From Girardinichthys multiradiatus (Eukaryota > Chordata > Actinopteri > Cyprinodontiformes > Goodeidae), in NCBI RefSeq assembly GCF_021462225.1, contig NC_061797.1:25877093-25941092 (forward strand): a stretch of DNA of 64,000 bases. Reading direction: 5' to 3'. The notes under the pieces were generated by a model that saw only the letters and a list, made by a program, of their open reading frames with translations, was not told the DNA's origin and made no database searches. Positions 24,201 through 64,000 of this stretch are shown in pieces; position 1 is the first letter of the stretch; each line of letters starts with the position of its first letter. A program made the position numbers and the translations under genes.

Positions 24201-24383
24201 GTAATAATTCAGTGTAGAAATGGGCACAAATAAGAAATTTAAGAATGTCCTACTTTTTTTTTTTAGGATTGTCTTTCATGTTCTTGTTCTGTCTGTGTTG
24301 TAATAAATCTTTTCTTTCCACAGGGAATGGCCCTGAGCCTTGGTGATAAGATCAACCTATCTCAAAAAAAGGCTAATATCTGA
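13017..24383 (+). CDS. copb1: Coatomer subunit beta (beta-COP), complete, 21 coding exons
   Basis: Beta-COP is part of the COPI coat, which drives retrograde Golgi-to-ER and intra-Golgi vesicle transport. Coding exons: 13017-13107, 13285-13514, 13840-14009, 14098-14212, 14296-14388, 14486-14623, 14742-14861, 14973-15080, 16324-16470, 16585-16730, 18849-18945, 19056-19216, 19332-19452, 19544-19771, 22457-22636, 22871-23015, 23103-23222, 23302-23447, 23586-23675, 23927-24082, 24324-24383. They sum to 2862 nt, 953 residues plus stop, the same length as human COPB1. The protein starts [14 protein letters not shown] and ends LSQKKANI. The order is an adaptin-like helical N-terminal half, the linker around [15 protein letters not shown], then the coatomer beta C-terminal and appendage (platform) domains, where [18 protein letters not shown] is near-invariant. 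All introns are GT-AG; the donor at 15081 (GTCTGT) is weak. The exon containing the ATG begins at 12953. Confidence 0.98.
15209..15241. repeat. (TA)n microsatellite in copb1 intron 9
   Basis: A pure AT alternation of about 33 bases beside the LINE remnant. Confidence 0.95.
15390..16040 (-). mobile_element. L1-type LINE remnant (ORF2 C-terminal end)
   Basis: On the minus strand the frame through about 15780-15440 reads [16 protein letters not shown], then [16 protein letters not shown], then [14 protein letters not shown] and [16 protein letters not shown]. This is the cysteine/histidine-tryptophan tail of L1/Tx1-type ORF2 proteins. The reverse transcriptase core is not recognisable, so this is a 5'-truncated and decayed copy. 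It lies in the copb1 intron between the coding exons ending at 15080 and starting at 16324, antisense to copb1. Confidence 0.7.
16991..17088 (+). mobile_element. Tc1 deletion-derivative remnant (transposase ends fused)
   Basis: ATGGGGAAGACTGCTGAC translates to the transposase N-terminus ([11 protein letters not shown]). After only 11 codons it joins directly to the C-terminal end ([12 protein letters not shown], stop, then PTK). About 300 codons between are missing, which is the structure of an internally deleted non-autonomous element. Its right side is cut by the Tc1 element starting at 17089. The outer inverted repeats are no longer clear to me. Confidence 0.7.
17089..18612 (+). mobile_element. 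Tc1/mariner transposon (second family), full length, transposase broken
   Basis: A 1524-bp element with termini CACTGCTCAAAAAAATAAAG at the left and the inverse (CTTTATTTTTTTTGAGCAGTG) at the right, flanked by TA at 17087-17088 and 18613-18614. It lies in a copb1 intron in the sense orientation. The family differs from the 20267 and 1430 copies. It carries a frameshifted transposase. Confidence 0.93.
17386..18353 (+). pseudogene. Tc1 transposase, frameshifted, with a small deletion
   Basis: The start [16 protein letters not shown] is followed by a helix-turn-helix region (about 1-60), a basic GGGRRRAT stretch, and LFTDESRF with the first catalytic D. The frame breaks near 17970 after GSVMVW. 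It resumes in another frame to the stop at 18351-18353 with LMQDNARPH (second D) and NPIEHIWD (E). The usual segment of about seven residues (PxxSPDL) before NPIEH is missing, shown by MDWLNPIEH. Frameshift plus deletion make it non-functional. The start at 17386 was chosen over an upstream in-frame start because the Tc1 N-terminus begins there. Confidence 0.9.
20267..21876 (-). mobile_element. Tc1/mariner transposon, copy B, structurally intact
   Basis: A 1610-bp element flanked by TA (20265-20266, 21877-21878) in the copb1 intron between coding exons ending at 19771 and starting at 22457, opposite to copb1. Inverted repeats of about 200 bp are present (20267-20466 and about 21678-21876). 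Each has an outer and an inner direct repeat: in the left arm CTCAAAATATTAGCATAT at 20276-20293 and CTCACAAAATTAGCATAT at 20449-20466. The outermost bases differ slightly (CAGGTGCTTCTC versus CAGGTCCTTCTC). It encodes a full-length transposase and is very similar to copy A. Confidence 0.96.
20544..21548 (-). CDS. Tc1 transposase, intact open reading frame
   Basis: 334 residues with no stop or frameshift. Residues about 1-110 form the bipartite helix-turn-helix DNA-binding domain, with a basic GRKKCGRKR stretch at 50-58 that suits an AT-hook or nuclear signal. The catalytic DDE triad is present: D148 in FSDES, D238 in FQHDLAPAH and E273 in [12 protein letters not shown]. The 34 residues between D238 and E273 give the DD34E spacing of Tc1 transposases. 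The C-terminus is [19 protein letters not shown]. The length matches active family members (about 340). Both inverted repeats are present, so this copy could in principle mobilise itself and copy A. Activity is inference. Confidence 0.95.
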   Translation of the reverse strand: MGKTADLTAVQKATIDTLKQEGKTQKDISERIGCSQSAVSRLLSGKSVGRKKCGRKRCTTRRGDRTLRKIVEKGRFQTLGDLQKQWTESGVETSRATVHRRVQEMGYRCRIPQVKPLLNQKQRQKRLTWATEKQHWTVAQWSKLLFSDESKFCMSFGNQGARVWRKTGEKEMPKCQKSSVKYPQSVMVWGAVSAAGVGPLCFIKGRVNAASYQEILEHFMLPSAEKLYGDEDFIFQHDLAPAHSAKTTGKWFTDHGIIVLNWPANSPDLNPIENLWDIVKRTLRDSRPNTLDELKAAIEASWASIRPQQCHRLIASMPRRIEAVISAKGFPTKY

Positions 24384-24546
24384 TAAGACTGCTTTACTGT
24401 TATCATCTGTCTTACCACCTTTACATCTCCCTGATTAAGAAGCAAATACTGTCAGTAAATCTGCTGCTTTTGTCCCCTCTGTTCTTTTTTTAAATTTCTC
24501 TCTAAAAACTACATCTGTTTTCATTTCTCTGTCCTTGTTAATTTTC

Positions 24547-24552
24547 AATAAA
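24547..24552 (+). terminator. copb1 polyadenylation signal
   Basis: AATAAA 164 bases after the copb1 stop codon, followed about 15-25 bases later by a T-rich stretch. This is the expected 3' end of the transcript. Confidence 0.75.
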
Positions 24553-24574
24553 CATGTATATTGAAGTTAGAATC

Positions 24575-26689
24575 GCCTCTTATTAATTGTTTGTAACAGA
24601 TTCCAGAGAATGGTCTGTTGCCTAAAGGTAGTAGTGCCCTTTAAGTGATGGGACTGTGTTTAGCTCCATAACTCCTGGTACTAATTAGAATTCCTCACAT
24701 TCCTCTTGTGATATCTCACACAGCGTGAAACCAATTGGTATTTGTCCCATTGGTACCCCCACAGGGACTAAAATACATATGCAAGACATAAACTAAACTA
24801 GGAATCATATATTGCAGTTGCTTAGAATAAAATCAGTAATTGCAAGTTTTATTGTCATTGTGTTAATGAGATTGAGATGGCTTTTGCCCAGGTGTCAATG
24901 TTCCACTTGCCCTCCTGTTTATAATTCACGAGTAAAGGTACATTTCTGGGAGCCTGCCAGTCCATGGGGTCACAGCCTTGCGCATACAGTTGGGTTATCT
25001 GGAGAATCTGCCCCTCCAGGGGGTTGGATAAAGACAGCAAGGTTGCTTTGAGGTCAGAACTTCAGCTGGGAAAATAAACAGTGGGCCGCCTGGCAGCTCT
25101 GCAGCACTCCAGCCTCTGTGTTAAAAGATATAATTAGTGTATATGTCAGTCTTTATGGGTGAGTGTCACTTCAAGAAAGGCTGAACAAACTGCGTTGGTT
25201 TATTTAAAACAACTGTCTTTGAGAAATATTTTGCACTTTAAACTAGATTACTTATTCTTGACCAAAATAATTGCATTTTATTCTAATAAACCTCAGCATA
25301 TATATATTTTAGATTTGTTAACCAAACGTTAAGTTATTTAAACACACGCTGGACATGCTCTTGCAACACTAACTGATTAAATATGAATTTGGCTAAAACA
25401 ATGTTAGGACAGTGGCAGTCTCTCGACACTGGGTGGCGCTACAGTTATTACAGCAGAGGAATTGTTAAAGGTAGGCACATGATGTGTCATAATATGGCAC
25501 ATGGTTCTCTGACATACAAACTGCTTTTACACTGATGCAAAGTTTAGTCTTACATAACAGTTTCAGTCCTATATTCGAGGTGAATTTAGGTTACTGACGA
25601 TGCTTTGAAGAGCAGCAGTACCACATACCTAAAAATAGACTTGAAAGCTGTTGTCTATTGGTTATGTGGTATGATGGTAACGCCTAAACATATCTGTTGT
25701 ATTATATAGCTTTCAGTGACAAGCCATTTGTAAAAGCCTAGATATGTCTTAGCTTTAATGTTTCCTAAAAAATATTACTTATTTCGCAAATGGGTAATGT
25801 TTTTGCTGTACAAGGATCAGTAAATCTTTATTGTGCTTTTTCTTTTGTTCCTATCTTTTCAAACTATTTAAACAATGTGGTGCTACATATAATTGAGTAA
25901 TACAAAATAACTGATTTTTAGACTCAGAATAATTGCTGAATTAAAAGTATTAGTTATCAATTTAAAAAGCAAATGACCCCAAAATAAAAAGTTATTTTTT
26001 ATCCTTTTATTTCTCAATTTGCCCCCTTGAAATAATAAATTTCACTTCATATAAAGACAGTGCTCGCTGTCAAAGAAAAAAAAAATCCCGCACCCTCTTT
26101 TCCCAACACTGCTGTTTATAATTGGTCCTGCTAAACACATTGGCAATTTTCATTTTTACTTTTCTGACAGGAAAATGTACCGCTTTTTTTTTTTTTTTTT
26201 TACATTGTTGGTTAGTGAATAAAACGATTAAGTAAAAATTAGTTCAAACAAGAACGCCTTAAAGCTTTATCCCTACAGGAAATCTACAATCCTCTGGTCA
26301 CAGATAAATGAAACTTGGCATGTTGACCAAGCACACAAAATAAAGATCATGGGATGAAACTGTTTGTCGACTTATGAGCAGCTTCTTGATCGGTATATAA
26401 GTTTATTTTTGTGAATATTTTCCTTTAATATCAGGGCAACAAACCTGTTGCAGTTTAGCATTTCAACCTTCATCGTGACCCAGAGTTGAAGCTACCATTC
26501 CAGCTAAAATGTATTCATTACAGGTTTTCAAAGGTCAATCCCTGTCTCACTCCAAGCTCTGCTCCAAAGTTGTCAACTCGGATTTTATATTGCTTTATAT
26601 TTAAATAAATGATTAATGCAGAGTAAGGAAGAAAAAAAAACAAAAACGTGTTTAGGGACATGAATATGACTGCTGGGCGCATGATATTA

Positions 26690-26690
<1 letters not shown>
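24575..26690. other. copb1-rras2 intergenic region
   Basis: About 2.1 kb between the copb1 poly(A) signal and the GC-rich rras2 leader. It contains poly-T at 26184-26201. I recognise no gene or mobile element. Confidence 0.5.
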
Positions 26691-62566
<35,876 letters not shown>

Positions 62567-62685
62567 TAAGTTCTCTTTAACTGGAACCTTCTCCTACCAG
62601 TGTTGGTGATGCGGAGGATAGCGAAGGTTTAGTTTAGATTCTCTAAAGCTCAGTTAAATTTACAGGGCTCTCCAAACTTATTTGC

Positions 62686-63350
62686 GATTTAATTCAGTTT
62701 ATTTATATAGCACTAATTCACAACACATGGCACTTTACAAAGTCAATTCAGTCAAATCATACAGATTCCAAGTCAACTACCTTTAATTCCAATTGATGCT
62801 AGTTATCAAACAGTGCAGTCAAATTCAGTTTATTATTCAAATTGGTTAAATAATTTTCTATCTAAGGAAACCCAGCAGATTGCATCAAGTCAGTGACTTA
62901 CAGCATTCACTCCTCCTGGATGAGCGTGTAAAGACAGTGGGCAGTTGCTTACATTGTGTCGCTACGTGCATACTAAGCATGCAGGTAGCAAAACGGTGGA
63001 AAGGAAAACTCAGGCTCAGTGTGACCGACTGGGGGTTTGAGAGAACAGAGCAGAGGCACAAAAAGAACACAGAAGTACTGATTCAGGAGTAAAAGGCAGC
63101 AGTAGCTCCTTAAGTCGCTTCATCTAGGAGGGAAACACAGTTAAGCAGGTTAACTCGGATCCAGTTTTAAGTCTGGAGTATGAAAGAGCACATACAGTTA
63201 GTCATAGTAAAAGCTCAGCCCGTAGCCATGTAAATCATATTAGAAGGAGAACATGAAGTTGTTGGCAGCAGCAGCTCAGCTGATGCCCACAGGAAGGTGT
63301 CACAATTAAACACAGAGCCGGGCCAGGTGTAGAGAGGGAACATAAAGTTA
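62686..63350 (-). repeat. Fish interspersed retroposon-like repeat
   Basis: It begins TTCAGTTTATTTATATAGCACTAATTCACAACACATGGC, the reverse complement of a tail ending GTGCTATATAAATAAACTG. The body has AGTTAAGCAGGTTAACTCGG and similar blocks that I recognise as a common repeat of killifish and relatives. The family is not certain and the right boundary is approximate. It lies in rras2 intron 5. Confidence 0.5.
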
Positions 63351-63479
63351 AAAGACATGTAAAATGCTCTAAAATTGATCTTTCATTAAAATATGTAGTG
63401 AATTCATCCTTAACTTGAGTCCATATGGGATAGCCTGTGGCAGACTGTCATTCATACTTGCTTTACATACTTCATTACA

Positions 63480-64000
63480 TACCACTCTTCAAAATGGGGA
63501 AGACAATACAAACATGCAATTCCTGTAAAGCAGGTGTGTGATGATCTTCATAACTTAGTAAATTACTACAATAAAATAGCTCACTAACAAAACTGCCCTC
63601 ACAGTATAAGATGAAACAGCTGGAACTCTGAAAAACAAAGCTGGACAGGGACTGGAAGGAAGGTTATAACAAGTCTGTTTAACAACCATTAGTCTCTATC
63701 TATATGCCAGCTGGTTGTTTGTGAGGCATACCAGGACAAAACTGTGACACCATCACAAACGTAAGCATGTGGAGGCTGATCAACTTTACTGGGCCTCTAA
63801 CTGGAACCATGTAATTTGGTCAGATGAGACAAAGATTTTTAATGCTTTTCAGCCAACACTCCAGGTGAGTTTAGCATACAGCAAAGGATGAATATGTGAA
63901 AAAGCACATCATGCCCACTATGGCAGGGAATCTTTGGGAATCAGCCAAATCAGCAGAAATGGTTTACCAGACACAAAATCAACCTTCTTCCATGATCACC
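63480..64000 (+). mobile_element. Decayed Tc1 element, cut by window end
   Basis: A transposase relic is readable near 63780-63850: YWASNWNHVIWSDETKIFNA, the segment around the first catalytic D (WSDETK). Flanking sequence is broken by stops. It runs to the window edge. Confidence 0.65.

Overview
This window looks like nuclear DNA from a teleost fish. It has vertebrate genes split by GT-AG introns, low GC, and many Tc1/mariner transposons and other repeats typical of ray-finned fish. A killifish or livebearer relative is possible from the repeat types, but that is only a guess. Three protein-coding genes of one vertebrate synteny block (the human 11p15 block) can be read directly. pde3b is on the minus strand, first exon only, 6400-7287. 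copb1 is on the plus strand and complete, with coding exons from 13017 to 24383. rras2 is on the plus strand, five of an expected six coding exons from 27067 to 62565, and it runs off the right edge.

Layout. 1-6399 is pde3b intron 1 or sequence downstream of exon 1; it carries a Tc1 element (1430-3040) and a hAT-type MITE (3075-3404). pde3b exon 1 and copb1 are divergently arranged, separated by repeats that include a (GAATT)n array and a retroposon 3' end. copb1 has a non-coding first exon and 21 coding exons that join without a frameshift into 953 codons, the length of human beta-COP. Its introns hold an L1-type LINE remnant, a Tc1 deletion derivative, a broken Tc1 element inserted beside it, and a Tc1 element with an intact 334-residue transposase (20544-21548, minus strand). 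rras2 has an intron 1 of about 29.6 kb holding several decayed Tc1 copies, a hairpin-ended element with a 12-bp target duplication, and a LINE reverse transcriptase fragment split by a later Tc1 insertion. Intron 4 contains a piggyBac deletion derivative with TTAA target sites.

How the genes relate. They are ordinary housekeeping or signalling genes that share conserved synteny, not a pathway. Beta-COP builds COPI vesicle coats, R-Ras2 (TC21) is a Ras-family GTPase, and PDE3B is a membrane-bound cyclic-nucleotide phosphodiesterase. I see no CRISPR array, operon, rRNA or tRNA gene. I found no convincing new biological system. The most interesting content is transposon biology: a possibly active Tc1 copy beside a near-identical one-base-broken copy, nested insertions that can be dated relative to each other, and the piggyBac derivative. 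A second point is the apparent absence of psma1 between pde3b and copb1.
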